From Cohaesibacteraceae bacterium (lineage in GTDB: Bacteria; Pseudomonadota; Alphaproteobacteria; Rhizobiales; Cohaesibacteraceae): 5,496 nucleotides of DNA. The notes beneath the pieces are model-generated. The model did not search any database and was not told where the DNA came from. It saw only the letters and a program-made list of their open reading frames with translations. Made by a program: the position numbers and the translations under genes. The stretch's first letter is position 1; the number at the start of each line of letters is the position of its first letter. This document shows, piece by piece, positions 1 through 5,496 of the stretch. The DNA is taken from NCBI GenBank assembly GCA_016764535.1, contig JAESRR010000270.1, forward strand, positions 7,307 through 12,802, given 5' to 3'.

Positions 1-539
1 GACACCTGGATCTGGAGAAAATTCCTGCAACAGGGATGCTGGCTGCCGCTTTTTTTGTCACATCCCTCATTAACATCAATATCGGGCCGAGCTCCGTTCA
101 TCTGATCATGAATGGTCTGGCTGGACTTATTCTTGGCTGGACTGCGTTTCCTGCGCTATTTGTCGGTTTATTGCTGCAAGCGGTATTTTTCGGGTTTGGT
201 GGAATTGTAGTCCTGGGTGTCAATGCCATGAATATTGCCCTGCCTGCAGTCGCAATGCATTTCCTGTGTCGATCCGGACTATTGGCTAGTCGACGTCAAG
301 CCATGATGTTTGGCGCTATAGCCGGCGCCGGGTCAATTGCTCTCACAGCGATAATGGTTGCGTTTAGCCTTGGGTTGAGCGGGGAAGAATTTCTATTGAC
401 CGCCCGGCTTGCTGTGTTGGCCCATGTGCCTGTGATGATAATCGAGGGGATATTATGTGCTTTTGCTGTTGCACTGATTGGCAGTACAAAGCCGGAGTTG
501 GTGGGACGAACATGCGGATTTGAGGGAATACGGGTTTGA
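1..539 (+). CDS. cbiM: CbiM/NikM-type ECF substrate-specific membrane protein (5' truncated)
   Basis: This is the substrate-capture (S) component of a nickel/cobalt ECF transporter, an integral inner-membrane protein that takes Ni2+ or Co2+ from the periplasm. The first whole codon is at position 3, and 178 residues are visible before the TGA at 537-539. The true start lies upstream, so the family's N-terminal Met-His metal-binding motif cannot be checked; the in-frame ATG at 36 is internal. Visible hallmarks are GPSSVHLIMNGLAG (visible residues 28-41, His at 33, matching the family's conserved metal-site region), LLLQAVFFGFGG (56-67), and the C-terminal HVPVMIIEG (141-149). Long hydrophobic stretches fit about five transmembrane helices in this part. 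The 3' end overlaps the next gene by four bases. Family assignment is secure; nickel versus cobalt cannot be settled from this protein, although the NikL neighbour leans towards nickel. Confidence 0.9.
   Translation, partial: HLDLEKIPATGMLAAAFFVTSLININIGPSSVHLIMNGLAGLILGWTAFPALFVGLLLQAVFFGFGGIVVLGVNAMNIALPAVAMHFLCRSGLLASRRQAMMFGAIAGAGSIALTAIMVAFSLGLSGEEFLLTARLAVLAHVPVMIIEGILCAFAVALIGSTKPELVGRTCGFEGIRV
522..526 (+). promoter_or_regulatory. Ribosome binding site supporting the TTG start of nikL
   Basis: GAGGG lies nine bases before the TTG at 536. No ATG or GTG in this frame sits closer to the signal peptide, so this Shine-Dalgarno-like sequence together with the TTGA stop/start overlap decides the unusual start codon. 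Confidence 0.5.
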
Positions 540-1168
540 TTTTTAATTTGATCAATACAGTTGTTTTGTTGTTTGTTTTTGCCACTTTAGGCTCTAATCA
601 GGTGCTGGCACATAAAGTTGTTGCATCGGTTTATGCATCGCAAAACACCATTGAAGGAGAAATTGGTTTTTCAAATGGCGTTATGGCGAAGGGTGTTGAG
701 GTGATTGTTACTGGCCCTGATGGACTGGAACTCGGCCGTGTCATAACCGATGATCAGGGGTTCTTCGTTTTTACACCAGTCAAGGCAGTGCCACATCTGT
801 TTCGCGCGAATCTGGGCCAGGGACATGTCGCTCTTGTACGTATGGAAACCGGGGAACTGCCCACCGAACTGGTGAAAACGTTACGCAAAAATGCCCCGGC
901 CAGGGCAAGTTCCCAAGACAGGTCTTTAAAGGCCAGTAGTCACAAGATACCCGGTATCGATATGAATGAAAAAGTGCTTGGCAATATGCTTGCCGAAGCC
1001 GTACGGACGGAAGTGAAGCCTTTACGCCGGGAGCTGGCGGCCTATCGGGAACGCAACAATCTTCAGAATATTCTGGGCGGGATCGGGTATATTTTTGGTC
1101 TGTTCGGTTTGGGGTTTTACATTGCAGCCAGACGCCGCCTCTCGAATAGTGCCTCCAATGCAGACTGA
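536..1168 (+). CDS. nikL: NikL/CbiL-like exported accessory protein of the nickel/cobalt ECF transporter
   Basis: This is a 210-residue protein whose layout matches the additional component (NikL/CbiL) that replaces NikN in some nickel/cobalt ECF systems. Residues 1-25 are a signal peptide ending in VLA, so the mature protein would begin HKV, an exposed N-terminal histidine. Residues 38-102 look like a small beta-sandwich of the carboxypeptidase-regulatory type (GVEVIVTGPDG, TDDQGFFVF), followed by GQGHVA at 94-99. Residues 120-178 are a charged linker with helical character. Residues 179-198 are a membrane helix (GGIGYIFGLFGLGFYIAA) followed by RRR, which leaves the main domain in the periplasm. 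The start is TTG at 536, overlapping the cbiM TGA as TTGA. The stop lies inside the start of cbiQ. The metal-delivery role is inferred from family and context; no catalytic site is visible. The alternative name is cbiL, not to be confused with the cobalamin methyltransferase CbiL. Confidence 0.75.
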   Translation: MIFNLINTVVLLFVFATLGSNQVLAHKVVASVYASQNTIEGEIGFSNGVMAKGVEVIVTGPDGLELGRVITDDQGFFVFTPVKAVPHLFRANLGQGHVALVRMETGELPTELVKTLRKNAPARASSQDRSLKASSHKIPGIDMNEKVLGNMLAEAVRTEVKPLRRELAAYRERNNLQNILGGIGYIFGLFGLGFYIAARRRLSNSASNAD

Positions 1169-1964
1169 ACCAGTACTTCATTCGGACGCGCCTGATTGTG
1201 TTCTGCAAGTCGATACCAAAAATGTGTCATTAATATTGGAGCACGCTGATCCACGATTGCGCATTATTGCGGCAATTATCTGGTCCGTTATCGTTGTCTC
1301 GCTGAATAGTTTTCCTGCTTTGTTGTTTGCGTTGGGTCTTTCGTTATTGGTCCTATGTCTGGCGCGCTTGCCATGGCGGATGACATTGGGGCGCATGTTG
1401 GCGATGGATGGTTTTATTGTATTTATGCTTGTGATTTTGCCGTTTACGATGCCAGGAGATGTGGTTTTCTCGATAGGACCACTAGACGCTTCACTGCAAG
1501 GATTTGATAAAGCCGGGAAAATAGCAATAAAGGCCAATGCGTCCATTTTGATGGTTCTTGTCCTTGTGGGGAGCCTTGATGCATCAAAATTTGGACATGC
1601 ACTGGCGCGATTGCGGGTTCCTGAAAATTTTGTACATCTTTTGCTTTTCACCATTCGCTACATTGATGTCCTGCATGACGAGTATAAACGTTCGCGTCTT
1701 GCGATGAAGGCGCGCGGATTTCGTTCCGGCTCCAATATGCATTCCTATCGGACTTTTGGATATCTGGTTGGCATGATCCTGGTGCGTTCGATGGAGCGGT
1801 CCGAACGGATTTTGATGGCGATGAAATGCCGTGGATTTCAGGGGCGTCTTTATGTACTTGATCAGCTGAAGTGGCGGTTACCTGATAGTTATTTGGCTGC
1901 CATCCTGTTGTGCGTGTGCCTGATGCCGCTAATTGTGGAGTTGGTCCATGTCCGGGCTCTTTAG
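1158..1964 (+). CDS. cbiQ: CbiQ/EcfT transmembrane coupling protein of the nickel/cobalt ECF transporter
   Basis: This is the T component, which passes ATP-driven movement from CbiO to the CbiM substrate protein in the inner membrane. From the ATG at 1158 it is 268 residues, within the usual CbiQ range. HADPRLRI at 29-36 resembles the conserved N-terminal element of CbiQ proteins. Several hydrophobic segments follow (about 36-70, 80-98, 128-142, 200-212 and 245-263). The two coupling helices carry the Arg-Gly signatures AMKARGF (182-188) and AMKCRGF (221-227); the second has Cys in place of the consensus Ala. Start choice: the same frame runs back to a TTG at 1095 and a GTG at 1149, but those would lie further inside nikL. 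The ATG at 1158 gives an 11-base overlap with nikL. No clear Shine-Dalgarno precedes it, so translation is probably coupled to nikL. The exact start is less sure than the identity. Confidence 0.88.
   Translation: MQTEPVLHSDAPDCVLQVDTKNVSLILEHADPRLRIIAAIIWSVIVVSLNSFPALLFALGLSLLVLCLARLPWRMTLGRMLAMDGFIVFMLVILPFTMPGDVVFSIGPLDASLQGFDKAGKIAIKANASILMVLVLVGSLDASKFGHALARLRVPENFVHLLLFTIRYIDVLHDEYKRSRLAMKARGFRSGSNMHSYRTFGYLVGMILVRSMERSERILMAMKCRGFQGRLYVLDQLKWRLPDSYLAAILLCVCLMPLIVELVHVRAL
1937..1940 (+). promoter_or_regulatory. Ribosome binding site deciding the cbiO start
   Basis: GGAG lies seven bases before the ATG at 1948, inside the end of cbiQ. It favours ATG 1948 over the in-frame TTG at 1933, which has no comparable upstream sequence. 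Confidence 0.6.
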
Positions 1965-2610
1965 ACTTGAAAATATTCATTTTTCCTGGCCTGGACGCGA
2001 CGCTGTTCTGTGCGGTGCCAATATGCAGCTTGATGCAGGAGAGCGTGTTTGTATGACCGGGTATAATGGCGCTGGAAAGAGTACGCTGTTGCACATAATG
2101 GTCGGTTTGCTGAAACCCTCATCAGGCAAAGTGATTGCATTTGGACACCACCGGCAAAAGGAAGCAGATTTTTTTGAAGTGCGGCGTAGAGTCGGGCTGG
2201 TATTTCAGGATGCCGACGATCAGTTATTTTGCCCCACTGTTGCGGAGGATGTTGCATTTGGTCCATTGAACTGTGGCAAATCGCGGGATCAGGCACTGGC
2301 AATCGTTGGGAAGGTTTTATTGGACCTGGGAATTGCTCATTTCCGGGATCGGGTGACGCATAAACTATCGGGTGGTGAAAAACGACTTGTTTCGTTAGCC
2401 ACGGTCCTTGCGATGGAGCCTGATGTATTGCTGCTCGATGAGCCGACAACGGCACTTGATGAAAGAGCGACACAGCGACTGATCGAAATCGTGCAACAAT
2501 TGCCACAGGCTATGGTTATTATTTCTCATGATCGGCATTTTCGAAGGCAGGTAGCGACACGAAGCATCTCCCTCATTGATGGTGTTTTGGATGGTCCCGA
2601 GGCCACATGA
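1948..2610 (+). CDS. cbiO: CbiO ATP-binding protein of the nickel/cobalt ECF transporter
   Basis: This is the cytoplasmic ABC ATPase that powers metal uptake with CbiQ and CbiM. All expected motifs are present in its 220 residues: Walker A GYNGAGKST (38-46), Q-loop glutamine Q87 followed by the ECF-typical DADDQLFCPTVAEDVAFGP (88-106), signature LSGGEKR (140-146), Walker B VLLLDEP (160-166, with catalytic E165), D-loop around 169-171, and switch histidine H194 in IISHD. It is shorter than the roughly 270-residue CbiO of enteric bacteria because it lacks much C-terminal sequence after the nucleotide-binding core; the core itself is intact. The ATG at 1948 overlaps the cbiQ stop by 17 bases. 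It is the last gene of the transporter set, with 218 non-coding bases following. Confidence 0.95.
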   Translation: MSGLFRLENIHFSWPGRDAVLCGANMQLDAGERVCMTGYNGAGKSTLLHIMVGLLKPSSGKVIAFGHHRQKEADFFEVRRRVGLVFQDADDQLFCPTVAEDVAFGPLNCGKSRDQALAIVGKVLLDLGIAHFRDRVTHKLSGGEKRLVSLATVLAMEPDVLLLDEPTTALDERATQRLIEIVQQLPQAMVIISHDRHFRRQVATRSISLIDGVLDGPEAT

Positions 2611-2632
2611 CCAGAAGGCGAACATCTGACAA

Positions 2633-2665
2633 TACAATTCAAGCCATTGTAATATAACCTTTTTT
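2633..2665 (+). terminator. Possible weak terminator after cbiO
   Basis: TACAAT (2633-2638) and ATTGTA (2646-2651) can form a 6-bp stem with a 7-base loop, 22 bases after the cbiO stop. A run of T (2660-2665) follows after an 8-base gap. The stem is AT-rich and the T run is not directly adjacent, so this is only a candidate. No better terminator is visible between cbiO and preT. Confidence 0.25.
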
Positions 2666-2691
2666 ATATGTTGTGATTATATTTCCAATAT

Positions 2692-2715
2692 TTTTTTGAC
2701 TTTTTTGTCAAAAAA
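2692..2715. promoter_or_regulatory. Inverted repeat with RutR-like operator core upstream of preT
   Basis: A perfect 9-bp inverted repeat, TTTTTTGAC (2692-2700) and GTCAAAAAA (2707-2715), is separated by six T. Its inner 16 bases (2696-2711) are TTGAC-N6-GTCAA. The known E. coli RutR operator consensus is TTGACCANNTGGTCAA, also TTGAC-N6-GTCAA; the outer half-sites and spacing match, while the central CA/TG bases do not. RutR is a TetR-family regulator of pyrimidine use, and the site lies 113 bases before the pyrimidine reductase gene preT, so function and location agree. TTGAC could also contribute a -35 element. A TATCAT at 2724-2729 resembles a -10 box, but it is 22 bases beyond TTGACT, too far for a standard sigma-70 pair, so no promoter is assigned firmly. 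Binding by RutR is inference. Confidence 0.5.
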
Positions 2716-2735
2716 TGGCTCACTATCATTCAGGA

Positions 2736-2773
2736 TAACATCAATTTCCATTGGGGAATGGGTCTTGATGTTA
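2736..2773 (+). other. Strong hairpin in the probable 5' leader of preT
   Basis: TAACATCAA (2736-2744) pairs perfectly with TTGATGTTA (2765-2773). Inside it, after a short internal loop, CCATT (2748-2752) pairs with AATGG (2757-2761) around a GGGG loop, with a possible U-G pair at 2747/2762. The structure has about 15 paired positions and no T run after it, so it is not an intrinsic terminator. If the TATCAT at 2724-2729 acts as a -10 box, transcription would begin about at the base of this stem, making it a 5'-terminal hairpin that could stabilise the mRNA. I do not recognise it as a known riboswitch class. Confidence 0.5.
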
Positions 2774-2780
2774 CAGACAC

Positions 2781-2820
2781 GGTTTGCAGGCATTGTTGGC
2801 AAACCCTTGATCAACCAGGG
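2781..2820 (+). other. Second leader hairpin with a competing fold over the preT ribosome site
   Basis: GGTTTGC (2781-2787) can pair with GCAAACC (2799-2805) around an 11-base loop. An alternative short stem, CCCT (2804-2807) with AGGG (2817-2820), would use two of the same bases and cover the start of the Shine-Dalgarno sequence. The two folds exclude each other in part. The pairing is seen in the sequence; a regulatory role is inference, and the second stem is only 4 bp. Confidence 0.3.
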
Positions 2821-2824
2821 AGGA
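2817..2824 (+). promoter_or_regulatory. Ribosome binding site of preT
   Basis: AGGGAGGA is a near-ideal Shine-Dalgarno sequence; its GGAGG (2819-2823) ends five bases before the ATG at 2829. It fixes the preT start over the upstream ATG at 2758, which is in another frame. Confidence 0.85.
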
Positions 2825-2828
2825 CCGC

Positions 2829-4184
2829 ATGGCTGATCACCAAAACGAATCCGGAATTCGTTCCGGACGTCTTGAACCACATGAATACCAGGAAAACTTT
2901 GCGGATTTACATCCACCGCTTGATAGACATGAAGCAAGTGTCGAAGCTGACAGGTGCTATTTTTGTTATGATGCACCATGTATGACGGCCTGTCCGACCA
3001 GCATTGATATTCCGCAGTTTATTCGTCAAATTTCTACCGGTAATGCAAACGGTGCCGCCAAAACCATCTTTGATCAAAATATTCTGGGTGGCATGTGCGC
3101 CCGGGTTTGTCCGACCGAGACACTTTGTGAGCAGGTTTGCGTGCGGGAAACTTCGGAGGGAAAACCTGTAAAGATCGGACTTTTACAGCGTTTCGCCACC
3201 GATAGTTTTATGTCGGACAAAAAGCAGCAACCCTATGATCGTGCAAAAGAAAGCGGCAAACATGTTGCTGTTGTCGGTGGCGGTCCAGCGGGTCTTGCCT
3301 GTGCACATCGGCTTTCGATGCACGGACATGACGTAACAATATTTGAAGCCCGGGCCAAATCCGGTGGGCTTAATGAGTTTGGTATTGCTGCCTATAAAAG
3401 CGTTGATGATTTTGCGCAGGCTGAAGTTGATTTTGTCCTCGGCATTGGCGGAATTACAGTTGAAACCGGCAAAGCCCTGGGCCGTGATATGACGCTTGCC
3501 GATCTGCAATCAAAATATGATGCTGTGTTTATCGGGACCGGACTTGCCGGAGTTAATGCCCTGCGTGCCGAGGGGGAGAACCTTGCCGGGGTCGCAGATG
3601 CTGTGTCCTATATTGCCGATTTGAGGCAGGCAGAAGATCTTGCCGGTTTGCCGGTCGGGCGCAATATTGCTGTAATCGGCGGTGGTATGACTGCCATTGA
3701 TATCGCAGTACAGACAAAACGTCTTGGTGCTGAAAATGTAACATTGCTCTACAGACGTGGCCCCGAACAAATGGGTGCCTCGGCCTACGAACAACAACTG
3801 GCACAAACGTCCGGCGTTACAATTCGTCATTGGGTGATGCCAATTGCTGTACATGGTGAAAACGGTGCGGCGAATGCGATCGAGCTTGAATATTCCCGTC
3901 TTGAAAATGGCAAACTTGCGGGGACAGGTGAACGATTTAGTCTGGAAGTTGATCAGGTGTTTAAAGCCATCGGACAATCTTTTGATGACAGTGCAATCCG
4001 TTCCGGGTCATCGGTTCCCGAGTTAAAGGGCGGCCGCATTCTTGTAGATACTGATCGCAAAACATCACTTGAAAATGTCTGGGCCGGTGGCGACTGTATT
4101 TTTGGTGGCGAGGATCTCACCGTTGCATCAGTTGATGACGGGCGAACCGCAGCTGAATCCATTCATCTATTTTTGTCGGCTTAA
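2829..4184 (+). CDS. preT: Dihydropyrimidine dehydrogenase subunit PreT (FAD, NAD(P)H, Fe-S)
   Basis: This cytoplasmic electron-input subunit, with PreA, reduces uracil and thymine to the dihydropyrimidines. It has 451 residues, equivalent to the N-terminal half of mammalian dihydropyrimidine dehydrogenase (DPD) and related to GltD. The N-terminal Fe-S domain has C43, C46, C51 and C55 (CYFCYDAPCMTACP) and then C94, C100 and C104. Q120 in IGLLQRFA is 16 residues after C104, as DPD's unusual cluster ligand Q156 is after C140, so two [4Fe-4S] clusters are expected. The FAD Rossmann motif is VVGGGPAGL (148-156), with E173 at the end of the second strand. The NAD(P)H motif is VIGGGMTAID (282-291), followed by LLYRRGPEQMGAS (306-318). 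The closing FAD motif is VWAGGDC (417-423). The start has an excellent ribosome site. It is separated by 20 bases from preA. The YRR pair suggests NADPH could be the donor, although the E. coli enzyme uses NADH. A GltD-like glutamate synthase subunit is ruled out by the preA neighbour. Confidence 0.95.
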   Translation: MADHQNESGIRSGRLEPHEYQENFADLHPPLDRHEASVEADRCYFCYDAPCMTACPTSIDIPQFIRQISTGNANGAAKTIFDQNILGGMCARVCPTETLCEQVCVRETSEGKPVKIGLLQRFATDSFMSDKKQQPYDRAKESGKHVAVVGGGPAGLACAHRLSMHGHDVTIFEARAKSGGLNEFGIAAYKSVDDFAQAEVDFVLGIGGITVETGKALGRDMTLADLQSKYDAVFIGTGLAGVNALRAEGENLAGVADAVSYIADLRQAEDLAGLPVGRNIAVIGGGMTAIDIAVQTKRLGAENVTLLYRRGPEQMGASAYEQQLAQTSGVTIRHWVMPIAVHGENGAANAIELEYSRLENGKLAGTGERFSLEVDQVFKAIGQSFDDSAIRSGSSVPELKGGRILVDTDRKTSLENVWAGGDCIFGGEDLTVASVDDGRTAAESIHLFLSA

Positions 4185-4190
4185 GAGAAC

Positions 4191-4198
4191 GAGGAGGG
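4191..4198 (+). promoter_or_regulatory. Ribosome binding site of preA
   Basis: GAGGAGGG ends six bases before the ATG at 4205, within the 20-base gap after the preT stop. It is strong and confirms the preA start. Confidence 0.85.
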
Positions 4199-4204
4199 AA
4201 TATA

Positions 4205-5496
4205 ATGGCTGATCTTCGAAGTAATTTTGCAGGTATCAAATCACCCAACCCGTTCTGGCTGGCATCCGCGCCACCCACGGACAAGGAATATAATGTTGTT
4301 CGTGCCTATAAGGCAGGCTGGGGTGGTGTGGTTTGGAAGACGCTTGGTGAAGACCCCAATGTGGTGAATGTTAATGGTCCGCGTTATGGTGCTATTTTTG
4401 GCAAGGACCGGCAATTGCTTGGTCTCAACAATATTGAATTGATTACCGATCGCCCGCTGGAAATAAATCTGCAGGAAATCAAACGGGTCAAACGTGACTG
4501 GAAGGACAGGGCACTGATCGTGTCGCTGATGGTGCCATGTGAGGAACCCAACTGGGCGGCAATACTGAAACGCGTTGAAGAAACCGATGCAGATGGCGTT
4601 GAGTTAAATTTTGGTTGTCCGCATGGCATGTCTGAACGCGGCATGGGTGCTGCTGTCGGCCAGGTGCCGGAATATATCGAGATGGTGACGCGCTGGGCGA
4701 AAAAGCATACGCGCATGCCGGTCATTGTGAAACTTACACCAAACATCACCGATGTGCGTTTGCCAGCGGAAGCTGCAAATCGTGGCGGAGCAGATGCTGT
4801 ATCCCTGATCAATACTATCAATTCGATTGTGAGTGTTGATCTGGATGTAATGGCTCCCAATCCAACTGTCGATGGCAAAGGTACGCATGGCGGTTATTGC
4901 GGTCCTGCGGTCAAACCCATCGCCCTGAACATGGTTGCAGAAATTGCCCGTAGTGCAGAAACCCGGGGACTGCCCATTTCTGGCATTGGCGGCATTTCGA
5001 ACTGGCGTGATGCTGCCGAGTTTATGGCACTTGGCTGTGGCAATGTTCAGGTCTGTACCGCCGCAATGGTTTTTGGCTTCAAGGTTGTTGAAGACATGAT
5101 TTCCGGTCTGTCGGACTGGATGGATGAAAAGGGTCACACCGGCATTGATGATTTTGTTGGCAAGGCCATACCCAATGTAACAGATTGGCAATATCTCAAT
5201 TTGAACTACATTGCCAAGGCAAAAATCGATCAGGACCTCTGCATTCAGTGTGGACGCTGTCACATTGTATGTGAAGATACCTCCCATCAGGCAATCACCC
5301 ATATGGTTGACGGCGCACGCAAGTTTGAAGTTATCGACGATGAATGTGTTGGTTGTAATTTATGTGTTTCTGTTTGCCCGGTTGAGGATTGCATCACAAT
5401 GGATGCAATGCCGGTCGGATCGGTAGATCCAAGAACACAAAAGCCGGTTGTTGCGGATTATGCCAATTGGACAACCCATCCAAATAATCCAGGTGC
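4205..5496 (+). CDS. preA: Dihydropyrimidine dehydrogenase subunit PreA (FMN, 2x[4Fe-4S]; 3' truncated)
   Basis: This is the catalytic subunit that reduces uracil or thymine at FMN, equivalent to the C-terminal half of DPD. 430 codons plus two bases are visible without a stop; bacterial PreA proteins are usually little longer, so only a few residues should be missing. The dihydroorotate-dehydrogenase-like barrel covers about 1-325. The active-site loop ELNFGCPHGMSERGMG (133-148) contains C138, aligned with catalytic C671 of DPD, and N135, aligned with N668. KLTPN (176-180) supplies the FMN-contacting lysine, NTINS (203-207) the substrate-site residues, and GIGGI (260-264) with QVCTA (282-286) the FMN phosphate site. 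The C-terminal ferredoxin domain has two [4Fe-4S] motifs: C346, C349, C352, C356 and C381, C384, C387, C391 followed by Pro. These carry electrons from PreT to FMN. Dihydroorotate dehydrogenase itself is excluded by the DPD-type loop and the Fe-S tail. Confidence 0.95.
   Translation, partial: MADLRSNFAGIKSPNPFWLASAPPTDKEYNVVRAYKAGWGGVVWKTLGEDPNVVNVNGPRYGAIFGKDRQLLGLNNIELITDRPLEINLQEIKRVKRDWKDRALIVSLMVPCEEPNWAAILKRVEETDADGVELNFGCPHGMSERGMGAAVGQVPEYIEMVTRWAKKHTRMPVIVKLTPNITDVRLPAEAANRGGADAVSLINTINSIVSVDLDVMAPNPTVDGKGTHGGYCGPAVKPIALNMVAEIARSAETRGLPISGIGGISNWRDAAEFMALGCGNVQVCTAAMVFGFKVVEDMISGLSDWMDEKGHTGIDDFVGKAIPNVTDWQYLNLNYIAKAKIDQDLCIQCGRCHIVCEDTSHQAITHMVDGARKFEVIDDECVGCNLCVSVCPVEDCITMDAMPVGSVDPRTQKPVVADYANWTTHPNNPG

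Noticed and set aside
1095..1157. Upstream TTG start of cbiQ
   Set aside because: It would extend the protein 21 residues deep into the nikL membrane helix region in another frame, with no ribosome site. The ATG at 1158 fits the family better.
780..2506. Reverse-strand open frames of 142-181 codons opposite nikL, cbiQ and cbiO
   Set aside because: They sit opposite well-supported genes, have no plausible ribosome sites or family motifs, and are explained as antisense shadows.
2692..2715. The T/A-rich palindrome read as an intrinsic terminator for cbiO
   Set aside because: The stem is almost all A-T with GAC/GTC as its only GC content, and on the + strand it is followed by TGGC, not a T run. 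An operator explains it better.
2807..2814. TTGATCAA as an FNR/FixK half-site pair
   Set aside because: The FNR/FixK box needs TTGAT-N4-ATCAA. Here the halves are fused without a spacer, and the site lies between a leader hairpin and the ribosome site.
2758..2985. Forward 75-codon frame starting in the preT leader
   Set aside because: It overlaps the preT start in another frame, has no good ribosome site, and its protein resembles nothing. The preT ATG at 2829 has a strong Shine-Dalgarno.
4604..5302. Long reverse-strand open frame (232 codons) inside preA
   Set aside because: It lies wholly opposite a clear PreA with intact motifs, and its translation shows no recognisable domain. It is a shadow of the coding strand.

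Overview
The window reads as an ordinary bacterial chromosomal segment with two metabolic operons on the + strand, most likely from an alphaproteobacterium of moderate GC content. That guess rests on the PreT N-terminus (SGRLEPHEY...LHPPLDRHEASVEADRCYFC style), on the preT-preA order, and on the ECF metal-transport gene set; no 16S or other taxonomic marker is present. There is no sign of insertion sequences, CRISPR, tRNA or rRNA genes, or phage.

Positions 1 to 2610 hold a tightly packed, overlapping gene set for a group I energy-coupling-factor (ECF) transporter of nickel or cobalt. It consists of the 3' part of a CbiM/NikM substrate-capture membrane protein, a NikL/CbiL-type exported and C-terminally anchored accessory protein (TTG start overlapping the cbiM stop), the CbiQ/EcfT membrane coupling protein, and the CbiO ATPase. 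There is no NikN/CbiN; NikL sits in its place, so the layout is M-L-Q-O. Each gene overlaps the next by 4 to 17 bases, which points to translational coupling.

Positions 2611 to 2828 are intergenic, AT-rich in the middle, and are the most informative non-coding part. They contain a perfect 9-bp inverted repeat whose core (TTGAC-N6-GTCAA) has the half-sites and spacing of the RutR pyrimidine-regulator operator. Next come a strong composite hairpin in the probable leader, a second hairpin, and a Shine-Dalgarno sequence that can pair with bases of that second hairpin.

Positions 2829 to 5496 encode the two-subunit dihydropyrimidine dehydrogenase PreT (complete, 451 aa; FAD, NAD(P)H and N-terminal Fe-S clusters) and PreA (FMN and ferredoxin-like domain; cut by the window end after 430 codons). 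Together they reduce uracil and thymine to the 5,6-dihydro compounds, the first step of reductive pyrimidine degradation. Dihydropyrimidinase and beta-ureidopropionase genes would be expected beyond the right edge.

I found no clearly new biological system. The items most worth a second look are the putative RutR-type operator, the structured preT leader, and the NADPH-like motif in PreT.
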